This document shows positions 25,035 to 34,790 of a stretch of DNA of 64,000 bases, piece by piece. Numbering within the stretch: the stretch's first letter is position 1; every line of letters starts with the position of its first letter. Position numbers and translations under genes: made by a program. This DNA comes from Acetitomaculum ruminis DSM 5522 (GTDB taxonomy: Bacteria > Bacillota > Clostridia > Lachnospirales > Lachnospiraceae). The notes beneath the pieces are model-generated. The model did no database searches. It saw only the letters and a program-made list of their open reading frames with translations, and was not told the DNA's origin. The stretch is from assembly GCF_900112085.1 (NCBI RefSeq), contig NZ_FOJY01000001.1, positions 212,860-276,859 on the forward strand, read 5' to 3'.

Positions 25035-26159
25035 ATGAATATTAAAAGAACATGTGCAATAGTTGATCTTGAAGCCATTACACATAACATGGAAGAAATA
25101 AAAAATAATATTGAAAAAGAAACACAAATAATAGCTGTAATAAAAACAGACGCTTATGGTCACGGAGCTGTTAAATTGGCTGAAATGTTTGAAAATTATT
25201 CTTATATTTGGGGTTATGCCGTAGCCACAGCTGATGAAGCCTTAGAACTTAGAAAAAATAATATAAAAAAACCAATTCTGATTCTTGGTTATGTCTTTCC
25301 GGAGGACTATGATGAGCTTATTATGAATGATGTAAGACTTTGCGTCTATGACCTTGATAGTGCAAAATTAATTTCAAAAGAGGCACAAAGATTAGGAAAA
25401 GCAGCTAATATACACATTAAAACGGACACCGGAATGAGCAGAATTGGCTTTCAGGTAAATGAAGAATCAGCTGATATTATCAAAGAAATATCCACATTGC
25501 CAAATATAGTTACAGAAGGATTATTCACCCATTTTTCAAAAGCAGATGAATTTGACAAAACTTTTATGAAACAGCAGATTGATAACTATAAAAAAATGTG
25601 TAAAATGTTGGAAGAAAAGGGTGTGGAAATTAAGCTTAAACACTGTTCTAATTCAGCTGCCATAATTGAAGATAAAAGTATTAATTTCAATCTGGTAAGA
25701 GCAGGAATTATTATTTATGGACTTTGGCCTTCTGATGAGGTAAATAAAAATGTTCTATCTCTTAAACCGGCTATGTCTTTAAAAAGCAGTATTATTCATA
25801 TAAAAAAATTGCCAAAAGGCAGAATTATCAGTTATGGTGGTACTTACGAAACAAAAAAAGAAGAAACTATCGCCACTGTTTCTATAGGATATGGTGACGG
25901 CTATCCAAGGTCATTATCCAATAAGGGATATGTTTTGGTAAATGGACAGAAAGCTAAAATAGTGGGCAGAATATGCATGGATCAAATGATGATAGATATA
26001 ACGGATTTAAAGGATGTTAAGCTTTATGATACCGTAACACTACTTGGTAATGATAAAAATGAAACAATAACAATGGAAGAATTAGGCGAGCTTTCAGGGC
26101 GATTTAATTATGAATTTGCCTGTAATCTTGGCAAAAGAATTCCAAGAATTTATATATAA
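25035..26159 (+). CDS. alr: Alanine racemase
   Basis: PLP enzyme that makes D-alanine for peptidoglycan. The PLP lysine is in IAVIKTDAYGHGAVKLAE (about residue 36), and the second catalytic residue, Tyr, is in ISYGGTYETKKEETIATVSIGYGDGYPR. RICMDQMMIDIT is the conserved C-terminal motif. 374 residues is typical. The frame begins at GTG 25023, but AAAAGGTG there is the ribosome binding site for the ATG at 25035, 10 bases on. It lies between nnr and the CorC-type gene, all closely spaced on the same strand. Confidence 0.96.
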   Translation: MNIKRTCAIVDLEAITHNMEEIKNNIEKETQIIAVIKTDAYGHGAVKLAEMFENYSYIWGYAVATADEALELRKNNIKKPILILGYVFPEDYDELIMNDVRLCVYDLDSAKLISKEAQRLGKAANIHIKTDTGMSRIGFQVNEESADIIKEISTLPNIVTEGLFTHFSKADEFDKTFMKQQIDNYKKMCKMLEEKGVEIKLKHCSNSAAIIEDKSINFNLVRAGIIIYGLWPSDEVNKNVLSLKPAMSLKSSIIHIKKLPKGRIISYGGTYETKKEETIATVSIGYGDGYPRSLSNKGYVLVNGQKAKIVGRICMDQMMIDITDLKDVKLYDTVTLLGNDKNETITMEELGELSGRFNYEFACNLGKRIPRIYI

Positions 26160-26191
26160 TTTTTCTACTTTAAAAAAGGAGTCACTTGTTT

Positions 26192-27508
26192 ATGGATGAT
26201 GGAGTCAGTTGCATTTATGGTTTAATTGTATATTTAATTTTACTGATTTTGAACAGTTTTTTTCAAGGAAGCGCTTTTTCAGTTTCCGGTTTAAATGAAA
26301 GCGAAGTTAAAGAGTGTGAATTGCCTGAAAAAATCAGATTATTAATACTAAAATATATAGATGAGCCAAATGCACTTTTAGATGCAGTAGATATTTACAA
26401 TGTTTTATTCAATATTTATACAGGATTTTTGATAATCCTAATAATCTACAAATCAATATATACCGAAAAAAGTCTGGATATTTTCAGGTTTATACTGTGT
26501 GGCCTGCTTTTATTTATAATCTTTCAGATGATTAATGTGGTATTTTCCAGATTAATTCCTAAGAAACTGTCTCTACTGGATGAAGTCAAATGGTGTAGGA
26601 AACATATTTATAGTACACATTTACTTGTTTTATTACTTAAGCCTTTCATTTTGATTAATACATTTTTGTCTAATGGTATTTTAAAAATATTTAAAATAGA
26701 TGCAGAAAAATTGGATGATGATGTTACAGAAGAAGATGTAATCTCCATGGTAAATGAAGGTCACGAACAGGGAAGTATTTTAAAAAGTGAAGTTGAAATG
26801 ATTGGAAACATCTTTGAACTGGATGAAAAAGATGCTAAAGACATTATGATTCATAGGAAAAACATTGTATCTTTAGACTGGACCATGTCTCTTAAAGAGG
26901 CCTTTGAATTTATTAAAAACCAGCCTTTTTCCAGATATCCTGTATATGAAGAAGATATCGATAATATCAGAGGGCTTGTTTATTTCAGAGATTTGGCTTT
27001 GTTTATTAAAAAGAAAAATGAGTACAAACAATTAAAAGAGTTAAAGCATTTAATCAGAGAAGTATCCTTTATTCCTGAAACCAGAGGACTTGATGACTTA
27101 TTTAAAAGTATGCAAAAAAACAAGAAACACATGGTGGTAGTAATAGACGAATATGGCCAAACTAGTGGAATAGTTACAATGGAGGACATATTAGAAGAAA
27201 TAGTTGGAAATATTTTTGATGAATATGACACTGTTGAAGAAAATATCAAACAGACAGATGAAAACAAATATATAATGAATGCTTTAGTGCCAATAGAAGA
27301 AGTTGAGGAAATTTTAAACATTTCAATGGCAGATAAAGATAATGATTTTGAAACATTAAATGGTTTCTTGATTTCAAAATTGGATAGAATACCTGATGAA
27401 AATGAGCATACAGAAGTAGAATTTGAAGGTTATACGTTTACAATTCTATCCGTTGAAAATAATGCCATAAAAATGGTTAAGGTAGAAAAAATCGATAACC
27501 TTGCTTAA
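26192..27508 (+). CDS. CNNM/CorC (HlyC-CorC) family membrane protein
   Basis: A 438-residue protein with an N-terminal DUF21-type membrane domain (hydrophobic segments about 9-27, 65-85, 92-117 and 142-162), a pair of CBS domains (about 220-345: DIMIHRKNIVSLDWTMSLKEAFEFI, KNKKHMVVVIDEYGQTSGIVTMEDILEEIVGNIFDEYD) and a C-terminal CorC/HlyC domain (to 430: LNGFLISKLDRIPDENEHTEVEFEGYTFTIL). Family members act in magnesium or other cation transport; the historic haemolysin name is misleading. The substrate is not proven. AAGGAG (26177-26182) selects the ATG at 26192 over the TTG at 26186. Confidence 0.9.
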   Translation: MDDGVSCIYGLIVYLILLILNSFFQGSAFSVSGLNESEVKECELPEKIRLLILKYIDEPNALLDAVDIYNVLFNIYTGFLIILIIYKSIYTEKSLDIFRFILCGLLLFIIFQMINVVFSRLIPKKLSLLDEVKWCRKHIYSTHLLVLLLKPFILINTFLSNGILKIFKIDAEKLDDDVTEEDVISMVNEGHEQGSILKSEVEMIGNIFELDEKDAKDIMIHRKNIVSLDWTMSLKEAFEFIKNQPFSRYPVYEEDIDNIRGLVYFRDLALFIKKKNEYKQLKELKHLIREVSFIPETRGLDDLFKSMQKNKKHMVVVIDEYGQTSGIVTMEDILEEIVGNIFDEYDTVEENIKQTDENKYIMNALVPIEEVEEILNISMADKDNDFETLNGFLISKLDRIPDENEHTEVEFEGYTFTILSVENNAIKMVKVEKIDNLA

Positions 27509-27633
27509 AAATCAATTTGATGGTAAAATCTAGTGTTGTGCAAAAAAATCATTTTGCAATCTGAATTATCATTATCATAGATGATAAAATATATCAAACA
27601 AAATCAAATTTTTTCATAGAAAGGAATATAGAA

Positions 27634-28365
27634 ATGTCAGGACATTCAAAATTTGCAAATATCAAACATAAAAAGGAAAAAAATGATGCGGCTAAAGGTA
27701 AAATTTTTACCATTATCGGTAGAGAAATTGCAGTTGCCGTAAAAGAAGGCGGTCCGGATCCGGATAATAATTCAAAGTTAAGAGATGTAATTGCCAAGGC
27801 TAAAGCTAACAATATGCCTAATGATACAATTGAAAGAGGTATTAAAAAAGCTGCCGGAGATATTAATTCAGTTAATTATGAATATGTTTCATACGAAGGC
27901 TATGGACCTAACGGAACAGCTATTATTGTTAACGCTCTTACAGATAACAAAAACAGAACAGCTGCAAATATAAGAAATGCTTTTACAAAAGGAAACGGAA
28001 GTATTGGAACAAAAGGTTGTGTTTCCTTTATGTTTGATGAAAAAGGACAGATTATCATCGATAGACAAGAGTGTGAAATGGAAAGCGATGATCTAATGAT
28101 GGTTGCTTTGGACGCAGGTGCTGATGATATGATTGAAGAGGACGACAGCTTTGAAATCCTTACAACTCCTGATGCATTTGAAGATGTTAAAAAAGCATTA
28201 GAGGAAAACAATGTGGCCATGGTAAGCGCTGAAGTAACTATGATTCCACAAACTACAGTTAAGCTTACAGATGAGCAGGATTTAAAAAATATCCAAAGAA
28301 CTCTTGATCTTTTAGATGAAGATGATGATGTTCAGGAAGTTTTCCATAACTGGGAAGAAGAATAG
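27634..28365 (+). CDS. yebC: YebC/PmpR-family protein (TACO1-like)
   Basis: A 243-residue protein with the family's start MSGHSKFANIKHKKEKNDAAKGKIFT (first and last residues at 1 and 26) and VIAKAKANNMPNDTIERGIKKAAG. Family members were first called transcription regulators; more recent work links them to translation of polyproline stretches by the ribosome. NRTAANIRNAFTKGNGSIG and the acidic C-terminal domain are present. AAGGAATATAG precedes the ATG. It lies between the CorC-type gene and ftsK, each with a short gap, and no strong separate promoter is visible. Confidence 0.95.
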   Translation: MSGHSKFANIKHKKEKNDAAKGKIFTIIGREIAVAVKEGGPDPDNNSKLRDVIAKAKANNMPNDTIERGIKKAAGDINSVNYEYVSYEGYGPNGTAIIVNALTDNKNRTAANIRNAFTKGNGSIGTKGCVSFMFDEKGQIIIDRQECEMESDDLMMVALDAGADDMIEEDDSFEILTTPDAFEDVKKALEENNVAMVSAEVTMIPQTTVKLTDEQDLKNIQRTLDLLDEDDDVQEVFHNWEEE

Positions 28366-28415
28366 TATGTAATACTTATAAATTAAGGCGAACTTATTAA
28401 AAAAAGGGGATTATA

Positions 28416-31157
28416 ATGGCAGCTAGAAAAGCAAGCAAATCCCGGAGTGCCAGAAAAAAAAGAAGTACATCCGGGAAGAAAAATAATAGTGTACAAAACA
28501 AACAATTTGATAAACTGATTCTAAATACTGTTGTTCCTGCTGTTTCTTTCGGCTTATGTGTATTTTTAGAAATAACTCTCTTTGGATTAGGTGGTATTGC
28601 AGGTAAAAAAATCGCTGAAGTATGCTTTGGACTATTCGGTTTTTTTGCATATTTAATGCCAATAGCTTTGTTTACCTTAATATGTTTTAATATTGCAAAT
28701 AAAGGAAATATAGTTGCCAAAATCAAGACCATAGCAAGTGTATTTTTTCTGTGGGGACTTTGCGTATTTGCCCAGCTTTGTTCAAAAGGATATGTGGAAA
28801 CACAAGACTATATGGCATATTATGATGCTTCAGTTCAAAGTAAAGCAATGGGAGGACTTGTTGGAGGAAGCGTAGTTAAGCTTTTGTTTCCTTTAATAGG
28901 AGGCTTCGGTTTATTTATATTAGATTTTAGTGTAATTTTTGTAAGTTTTATAATTATATCTGAAAAATCCCTTTTTAGTGATATATACCAGCTTTATAAA
29001 ACAAAGAAAAAATCTCGAAAAAAACAAGAGAAAAAATCCTCTAAAAAGAAACCTCGCAGAGAAAAAGAATATGTTGAAGAAAAACCACAAAAAAATATAA
29101 ACAAAGAAAACAAAAAGAAGTCGGTTTTATATTCAATACCTACTATGGATTTTAAGGAAGAAGAGGAAAAATTAGCACAAGAACTGGCAAGTGATGAGGC
29201 AGATAAACAGGCTGTTTCTTCATCTACAAATCAAAAAGAAGAAGAAACAGATTTAAAAAATTCGGTTTTAGATGATTTTACTGATTATTCTCCAAAGCCT
29301 ATAGATGCTGATTTGAGTGTTGAAGATGGTCTTTTGGATGAAGAATTAACAGTTGAAATATCAAAGGATGATTTTTTAGAGAAATTATCAAAGGATAAAA
29401 AAGAAGATTTTGAAGAGGATTTACCAATAAATGAAGAAAGTCTTGATGATGAAATCTTAATAGATGATATTATTATTGATACAGATGAAATCTCAAAAGA
29501 GGCTTTAGAGGACGGAAATACATTATCTGATGACAGAGTATTTGAAATTAATGTTGAAGAAGATGATGATGATATTATTCCGTTAGATACAGAAATACTT
29601 AATCCTGACGACATAAAACCTATAGAAACCGAAACTTTGATGCATAATGAAACTGAGGAATCAACTGAAAAAGCTTCTGTTTCTGCATCAAAATATGAAT
29701 TTCCTCCTATAGATTTTCTCGAAAAAGGTAATTCGGATTCAGCTATGGATTCCAGGACAAAAATAGCTGAAACAGGAAAGCGACTGGTAGAAACTTTAAG
29801 AAATTTCGGAGTAAAGGTTACATTAATAGGAGCAAGCTGTGGACCTACAGTTACAAGATATGAGCTAAAACCCGAACAAGGCGTTAAAGTTAGCAAAATT
29901 CTTGGTCTGACAGATGATATAAAACTTAATCTTGCAGCTACGGATGTAAGAATTGAAGCACCTATTCCCGGAAAAGCAGCAATAGGAATCGAAGTTCCAA
30001 ATGAACATGTTGTTTCAGTTCCATTAAGAGAGCTTTTGGAATCTAAAGAATTTGAAGAATTTAAACCGAAACTTGCTTTTGCAGTAGGAAAAGACATTGC
30101 TGGTAAAAATGTTATTTGCGATATTTCTAAAATGCCCCATTTACTAATAGCAGGTGCAACCGGCTCAGGAAAAAGTGTATGCATAAATACCATTATTATG
30201 TCCATACTTTATAAAGCAAGACCTGATGAAGTAAAAATGATTCTTATCGACCCGAAAGTCGTAGAATTAAGCATATATAAGGGAATACCACATCTGATTA
30301 ATAATGAAGTGGTCTCAAAACCGGACAGAGCTATTGGTGTTCTTAAATGGGCTGAAAAAGAAATGGATGACAGATATGAACATTTTGTTCAATATGGAGT
30401 TCGTAACATTAAAGGTTACAACGAAAAAGCTGAAAAATCTCAAAATACAGATCAACCTATGAAGAAAATGTATCAGCTTTTGATAGTTATAGACGAATTA
30501 GCAGATTTGATGATGTTAGCCAGCAAAGAGGTTGAAAATTCCATTCAGCGTCTAACACAGTTAGCCAGAGCAGCTGGAATACATCTTGTATTGGCTACCC
30601 AAAGACCATCTGTAAATGTCATTACAGGTGTTATCAAAGCCAATATGGCTTCAAGGCTTGCATTTGCAGTTTCTTCCGGTATAGATTCAAGAACTATTCT
30701 TGACTGTGTTGGTGCAGAAAGACTTTTGGGAAAGGGAGATATGCTTTTTTATCCTCAAGATTATGCTAAACCACAAAGACTTCAGGGACCTTTTGTTTCA
30801 GATGATGAAATAATCAAGGTAGTAGATTTCTTAAAGAGCAAATCTGTTCCGGAAGAAGAAGAAGTTAAGGCTAATTTTGAAGAATATATTGTTACAAATC
30901 CTTCAGGCTCAAAATCCAAGTCCGATAACGATGTGGATCCTTTATTTGTAGAGGCAGGACAGTTAATCATTAGAAAAAAGAAAGCTTCCATAGGAATGCT
31001 TCAAAGAACTCTTAGTGTTGGCTTTAACAGGGCTGCGAGAATTATGGATCAACTTTGTTTTGCAGGAGTTGTAGGTGGAGAAGAAGGAACAAAACCAAGG
31101 AAAATTCTTATGGATGAGGTTGGTTTTCTGCAATATGTACAAGAAAACAATTTATAA
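28416..31157 (+). CDS. ftsK: FtsK/SpoIIIE DNA translocase
   Basis: Membrane-anchored ATP-driven double-strand DNA pump that clears chromosome ends through the division septum. 913 residues: a basic N-terminus, about four membrane segments (about 35-57, 60-82, 92-118 and 145-190), a basic Lys-rich patch, then a long acidic linker (about 240-420, runs of Asp and Glu). The motor follows: EAPIPGKAAIGIEVPNE, Walker A GATGSGKSV at about residue 580, Walker B LLIVIDELADLMMLA, and ATQRPSVNVITGVIKANM. The gamma winged helix that reads orienting sequences is at about 842-905 (RKKKASIGMLQRTLSVGFNRAARIMDQL in pieces). Whether it serves division, sporulation or both cannot be read here. A terminator follows. 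Confidence 0.95.
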   Translation: MAARKASKSRSARKKRSTSGKKNNSVQNKQFDKLILNTVVPAVSFGLCVFLEITLFGLGGIAGKKIAEVCFGLFGFFAYLMPIALFTLICFNIANKGNIVAKIKTIASVFFLWGLCVFAQLCSKGYVETQDYMAYYDASVQSKAMGGLVGGSVVKLLFPLIGGFGLFILDFSVIFVSFIIISEKSLFSDIYQLYKTKKKSRKKQEKKSSKKKPRREKEYVEEKPQKNINKENKKKSVLYSIPTMDFKEEEEKLAQELASDEADKQAVSSSTNQKEEETDLKNSVLDDFTDYSPKPIDADLSVEDGLLDEELTVEISKDDFLEKLSKDKKEDFEEDLPINEESLDDEILIDDIIIDTDEISKEALEDGNTLSDDRVFEINVEEDDDDIIPLDTEILNPDDIKPIETETLMHNETEESTEKASVSASKYEFPPIDFLEKGNSDSAMDSRTKIAETGKRLVETLRNFGVKVTLIGASCGPTVTRYELKPEQGVKVSKILGLTDDIKLNLAATDVRIEAPIPGKAAIGIEVPNEHVVSVPLRELLESKEFEEFKPKLAFAVGKDIAGKNVICDISKMPHLLIAGATGSGKSVCINTIIMSILYKARPDEVKMILIDPKVVELSIYKGIPHLINNEVVSKPDRAIGVLKWAEKEMDDRYEHFVQYGVRNIKGYNEKAEKSQNTDQPMKKMYQLLIVIDELADLMMLASKEVENSIQRLTQLARAAGIHLVLATQRPSVNVITGVIKANMASRLAFAVSSGIDSRTILDCVGAERLLGKGDMLFYPQDYAKPQRLQGPFVSDDEIIKVVDFLKSKSVPEEEEVKANFEEYIVTNPSGSKSKSDNDVDPLFVEAGQLIIRKKKASIGMLQRTLSVGFNRAARIMDQLCFAGVVGGEEGTKPRKILMDEVGFLQYVQENNL

Positions 31158-31189
31158 AATTTAGAATTGCAAATTTTATTAATCAATAA

Positions 31190-31228
31190 AAAATCTTCTA
31201 TATTTTACAAAGAAATATAGAAGATTTT
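31190..31228. terminator. Terminator after ftsK
   Basis: AAAATCTTCTATATTT (31190-31205) pairs perfectly with AAATATAGAAGATTTT (31213-31228) around a 7-base loop. The A-run and T-run edges make it usable from both sides, but xpt ends 85 bases further on, so it mainly serves ftsK. Confidence 0.9.
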
Positions 31229-31312
31229 CTATTATATAAAATAAATTTCTCATTGGGGAGTTAAAGGCGGACTTGCAATAGCAAATCCATAAGAATATAA
31301 TACTATATTTGA

Positions 31313-31885
31313 TTAATTTATAAATTCGATAAATCCAGCACCCATTTTTTTGATTCTTGCCAGGGAATAAACATTTATTCCGGCAGCATCTAATTTTTCT
31401 CTTCCCGGCTGGAATGATTTTTCGATAAGAATTCCAAGACCTGCAACAGTAGCATGTGCCATTCTGATAAGTCTGATAGCACCTGTGGCTGTTTCACCAT
31501 TTGCAAGAAAATCATCAATAATTAAAACATGGTCATTTTCACTAATCTGATTTGCCGAAAGGGTAAGTTCATAATTATTTCCCTTAGTAAAAGATGTAAC
31601 AACAGTCTGATACAAATTGTCATTCAAAACCTTTGATGGCTGTTTTTTTAAGATAAGCATAGGTACATTTAAAGCCATAGCTGTCATAATAGCAGGAGAT
31701 ATACCAGAACTTTCGATAGTTGCAACCTTAGTAATTGGCTCATTTTTAAAATATTCTGCAAATTCTTTACCAATTTCAATCATTAAGTTTACATCTACCT
31801 GGTGGTTAATAAAGCTATCCACTTTAAGGATATCTTCATTAATAGCACGACCACTCTGTAAAATCTTGTCTTCTAATAATTTCAT
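31313..31885 (-). CDS. xpt: Xanthine phosphoribosyltransferase
   Basis: Purine salvage enzyme that makes XMP from xanthine and PRPP. The 190-residue length and N-terminus [31 protein letters not shown] (first and last residues 1 and 31) fit the Firmicute Xpt family; the PRPP-binding motif is [18 protein letters not shown] (about 125-142). GAGGTGTCAAC precedes the ATG. It is the only minus-strand gene in this part. Xpt is often under a purine riboswitch; I examined the 135 bases upstream and found none of the conserved junction bases, so regulation is unclear. Confidence 0.93.
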   Translation of the reverse strand: MKLLEDKILQSGRAINEDILKVDSFINHQVDVNLMIEIGKEFAEYFKNEPITKVATIESSGISPAIMTAMALNVPMLILKKQPSKVLNDNLYQTVVTSFTKGNNYELTLSANQISENDHVLIIDDFLANGETATGAIRLIRMAHATVAGLGILIEKSFQPGREKLDAAGINVYSLARIKKMGAGFIEFIN

Positions 31886-32023
31886 GTTGACACCTCAATT
31901 TTTCTATTTAATAATATAACACATCTAAAATCAATTCTTTCATGTGTGGTACAATTATATCACAAAGACTATTGATTTAAAAACTTTTTATTCAAAAAAC
32001 AATGGCTTTAAAGAGGAAAAATA

Positions 32024-32503
32024 ATGAAGATAAATATAATCGCTGTAGGTAAGTTAAAAGAAAAATATATAAAAGACGCCGTAAAAGAGTATTATAAAAG
32101 AATAAATGCCTATTCTAAAATCAATATAATAGAGGTTGAAGATGAAAAAACAATAGAAAACCCATCAAAAGCTGAGGAAAATAAAATAAAGGATACAGAA
32201 GGAAAAAGAATAAAAAAACATATTTCTCCTTCAGCATTTTTAATAGTATTAGCCATTGAGGGGGATATGCTTGATTCAATAGAATTATCAGATTTGATTG
32301 ATAAAAAAATGCTATCAGGAAAAAGTGAGTTTACCTTTGTAATAGGAGGCTCCATAGGACTTTCTGATGAAATCATTAAAATGGCTGATTTTAAACTTAG
32401 CTTTTCAAAAATGACATTTCCACATCAGCTTATGAGAGTAATATTATTAGAACAAATATATCGGGCATTTAAGATAATTCACCATGAACCATATCATAAA
32501 TGA
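32024..32503 (+). CDS. rlmH: 23S rRNA (pseudouridine1915-N3)-methyltransferase RlmH
   Basis: SPOUT-class methyltransferase that modifies pseudouridine 1915 of 23S rRNA. The 159-residue protein shows KINIIAVGKLKEKYIKDAVKEYYKRI at the start (split 1-14 and 15-26), the SAM-binding knot LVLAIEGDMLDS and FVIGGSIGLSDEI, and the family end FSKMTFPHQLMRVILLEQIYRAFKI with HHEPYHK. AAGAGGAAAAATA precedes the ATG. It is followed by a T-rich terminator and then by the LTA-synthase-like gene. Confidence 0.96.
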   Translation: MKINIIAVGKLKEKYIKDAVKEYYKRINAYSKINIIEVEDEKTIENPSKAEENKIKDTEGKRIKKHISPSAFLIVLAIEGDMLDSIELSDLIDKKMLSGKSEFTFVIGGSIGLSDEIIKMADFKLSFSKMTFPHQLMRVILLEQIYRAFKIIHHEPYHK

Positions 32504-32537
32504 CAAATATCATATGATTTGTTTAATTTTTTTTTAA
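32503..32537 (+). terminator. Terminator after rlmH
   Basis: ACAAAT (32503-32508) pairs with ATTTGT (32517-32522) around a CATATG core; nine T follow after TTAA. Confidence 0.7.
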
Positions 32538-32639
32538 TATTTGCATCAATTCATTGAATAATTAAGATATATGTGCTAAGATTTGAAAGGTTTTTATCTT
32601 TGTATTTATAGAAATTTATGTGAATAAAGGAGTAATAAA

Positions 32640-34715
32640 ATGGAAGTTTTTCGAGATTTGAAAAATAAAATTAATGATAACGATATTATTAATAAAATGA
32701 ATAAGTACTCTTTGCTATTACAGTTTATTCTGGCATGTATGATATGCTTATTCATTGAAATCGTGTCCAGACACTCAATAATTGACGGATTTGCTTTTGC
32801 TTTTCGCAGTCCGCTGACTTTCCTTTATAATGCTGCTATAATTTTTGTAACATTATTACTTGTATATCTGGTTAGAAGAAGAACCTTTGCCAGATGTCTT
32901 TTAACCACTCTTTGGTGCGTTCTTGGAATTGCAAATGGATGTGTTTTAGCAAACAGAGTAACACCATTTAATTTCACTGATTTAAAACTGATTGGTGACC
33001 TTTTTACCATGCTTGATTCATACTTTAGCATTTATCAGCAAATAGGGCTTTTGATAGCTGTAATTATCGGTATTGCTATCCTGATTTTTATTATGATAAA
33101 AGCACCGGTATATGAAGGAAAAACTCACAGAGTTGTAATGATTTTTATCATAATCGCAACATCCTTTGTTTATCAGGGAGTTACGAATGCAGCAGTTTCC
33201 AGCAATATTCTTACTGATTATTTTGAAAATATCGCTGAAGGTTATAAAAAATACGGTTTTGTTTACGGTTTTACCAGTTCAGTTTTAGGAACAGGAATGG
33301 GTGAACCAGAATCTTATTCCGAAACCAGCATAAAAAATATTGAAGATTCAGTTAATATAGAAAATACAACTGTTAAAGAAGACGATGAGCCTAATATTAT
33401 TGTTGTTTTATTAGAGTCATTTGTTGATCCTACTGAGATTAAGTATTTGAATCTTTCTAAAGATCCGATTCCTACTTTCAGAAAATTAGAAAAGAATTAT
33501 ACCAGTGGATATCTGACAGTACCTGTTGTTGGAGCCGGAACTGCAAATACCGAATTTGAAATTTTAACAGGTATGAGCATGAAGTATTTTGGAGTTGGAG
33601 AATATCCTTACAAAACAGTTTTAAAGACAACATCTTGTGAAAGTATCGCTTCTGACCTTAGCTCAATAGGCTATGGAACTCATGTTGTACATAATAACGG
33701 CGGTAATTTTTACAGTAGAACTAATGCTTTTTCAATGATGGGATTTGATACATTTACTTCAAAGGAACTTATGAATATTCAAAGCTATACGCCTACCGGT
33801 AGTTGGGCAACAGATGATATTCTAGTAGGTGAAGTTACTAAAGCGTTGGATTCCACAAAAGATAAATCCGACTTTGTTTATACAATTACCGTTCAGGCTC
33901 ATGGGGCATATCCTACAGAAAAAGTTATTCAAAATCCTTATGTTAAAGTATCCGGTGCTGAGACTGAAGGTGACAATAATCAATGGGAATATTATGTGAA
34001 TGAAATACATGAAGTGGATAATTTTATTAAAAATCTTATTGAAGAAGTAAGTAAAAGAGATGAAAAAACAGAGATTGTTTTCTTTGGTGATCATTATCCG
34101 ACAATGAACAACCTCAGCGACGAAGAGGTTAAAAGCGGAAGCATTTTCAAAACAAAATATATTACCTGGAATAATTTTGGAGCCGAGAAAAATGATGAAG
34201 ATATAACTTCTTACCAGCTTTTGGCCAAAATAACCGGGGAACTTGGTATACATGAAGGAACAATCTTCAGATATCATCAAAATGCTGAAATAACAGGTAA
34301 TACTTCTGAAAGTGACAGTTATTTAAGCGGACTTGAGTTATTACAATATGATTTATTATATGGAAAAAAATATGCATATAATGGTGAAGAACTTTATCCT
34401 GCCAGCAATCTTATTATGGGAGTTTCAGAAGTAAAAATAACTAAAGTAGACAACACAATTAATGATCAGATTGCAATTTTTGGATTGAATTTCACACCGT
34501 GGAGCAGGGTATATATCAATGGAGAGAAAGTTTCAACTACCTATGCAAGCTCCAATAAACTCTTGATTGACTCATCATTAATAAATGATGGTGATGAAAT
34601 AGTAGTTAATCAGGTGGGATCCAAGGATACTATTTTCAGAAGCTCAAACACCTTTAAATATGTTGCTCCTAAGATTTCTGATATTACTCCTGACAATGGA
34701 GATAAAGAAGAGTAA
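32640..34715 (+). CDS. LTA-synthase-family membrane sulfatase with C-terminal IPT-like domain
   Basis: Membrane phosphotransferase of the LtaS/sulfatase type, 691 residues. Five membrane segments lie within about 22-185. The extracellular catalytic domain (about 255-545) has the metal-binding Glu in IIVVLLESFVDPTEI, the nucleophile Thr in GAGTANTEFEILTGMS, substrate-site residues in VHNNGGNFYSRTNAFSMMGFD, and metal ligands in VQAHGAYP and IVFFGDHYPTM. Family members polymerise glycerol phosphate or transfer phosphoglycerol to glycans. After about residue 590 there is an extra all-beta segment (SEVKITKVDNTINDQIAIFGLNFTPWSRVYINGEKV in pieces) that looks like an IPT/TIG immunoglobulin-like fold, which is not part of ordinary LtaS. 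The polymer made is unknown. Confidence 0.87.
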   Translation: MEVFRDLKNKINDNDIINKMNKYSLLLQFILACMICLFIEIVSRHSIIDGFAFAFRSPLTFLYNAAIIFVTLLLVYLVRRRTFARCLLTTLWCVLGIANGCVLANRVTPFNFTDLKLIGDLFTMLDSYFSIYQQIGLLIAVIIGIAILIFIMIKAPVYEGKTHRVVMIFIIIATSFVYQGVTNAAVSSNILTDYFENIAEGYKKYGFVYGFTSSVLGTGMGEPESYSETSIKNIEDSVNIENTTVKEDDEPNIIVVLLESFVDPTEIKYLNLSKDPIPTFRKLEKNYTSGYLTVPVVGAGTANTEFEILTGMSMKYFGVGEYPYKTVLKTTSCESIASDLSSIGYGTHVVHNNGGNFYSRTNAFSMMGFDTFTSKELMNIQSYTPTGSWATDDILVGEVTKALDSTKDKSDFVYTITVQAHGAYPTEKVIQNPYVKVSGAETEGDNNQWEYYVNEIHEVDNFIKNLIEEVSKRDEKTEIVFFGDHYPTMNNLSDEEVKSGSIFKTKYITWNNFGAEKNDEDITSYQLLAKITGELGIHEGTIFRYHQNAEITGNTSESDSYLSGLELLQYDLLYGKKYAYNGEELYPASNLIMGVSEVKITKVDNTINDQIAIFGLNFTPWSRVYINGEKVSTTYASSNKLLIDSSLINDGDEIVVNQVGSKDTIFRSSNTFKYVAPKISDITPDNGDKEE

Positions 34716-34790
34716 GTCTACCGATAAACTATTATATAAAAAATACCTGCTAAATACTCAGGTAAAATTTATTACAAAGGAGATGTTTAA

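Noticed and set aside
29285..30205. 306-codon open frame on the minus strand
   Set aside because: It lies wholly inside ftsK on the opposite strand; it is Ser-rich and repetitive, as expected from the complement of Asp/Glu codons, and has no family resemblance.
31886..32023. Purine riboswitch upstream of xpt
   Set aside because: The three-way junction bases of the purine aptamer could not be found on the minus strand.
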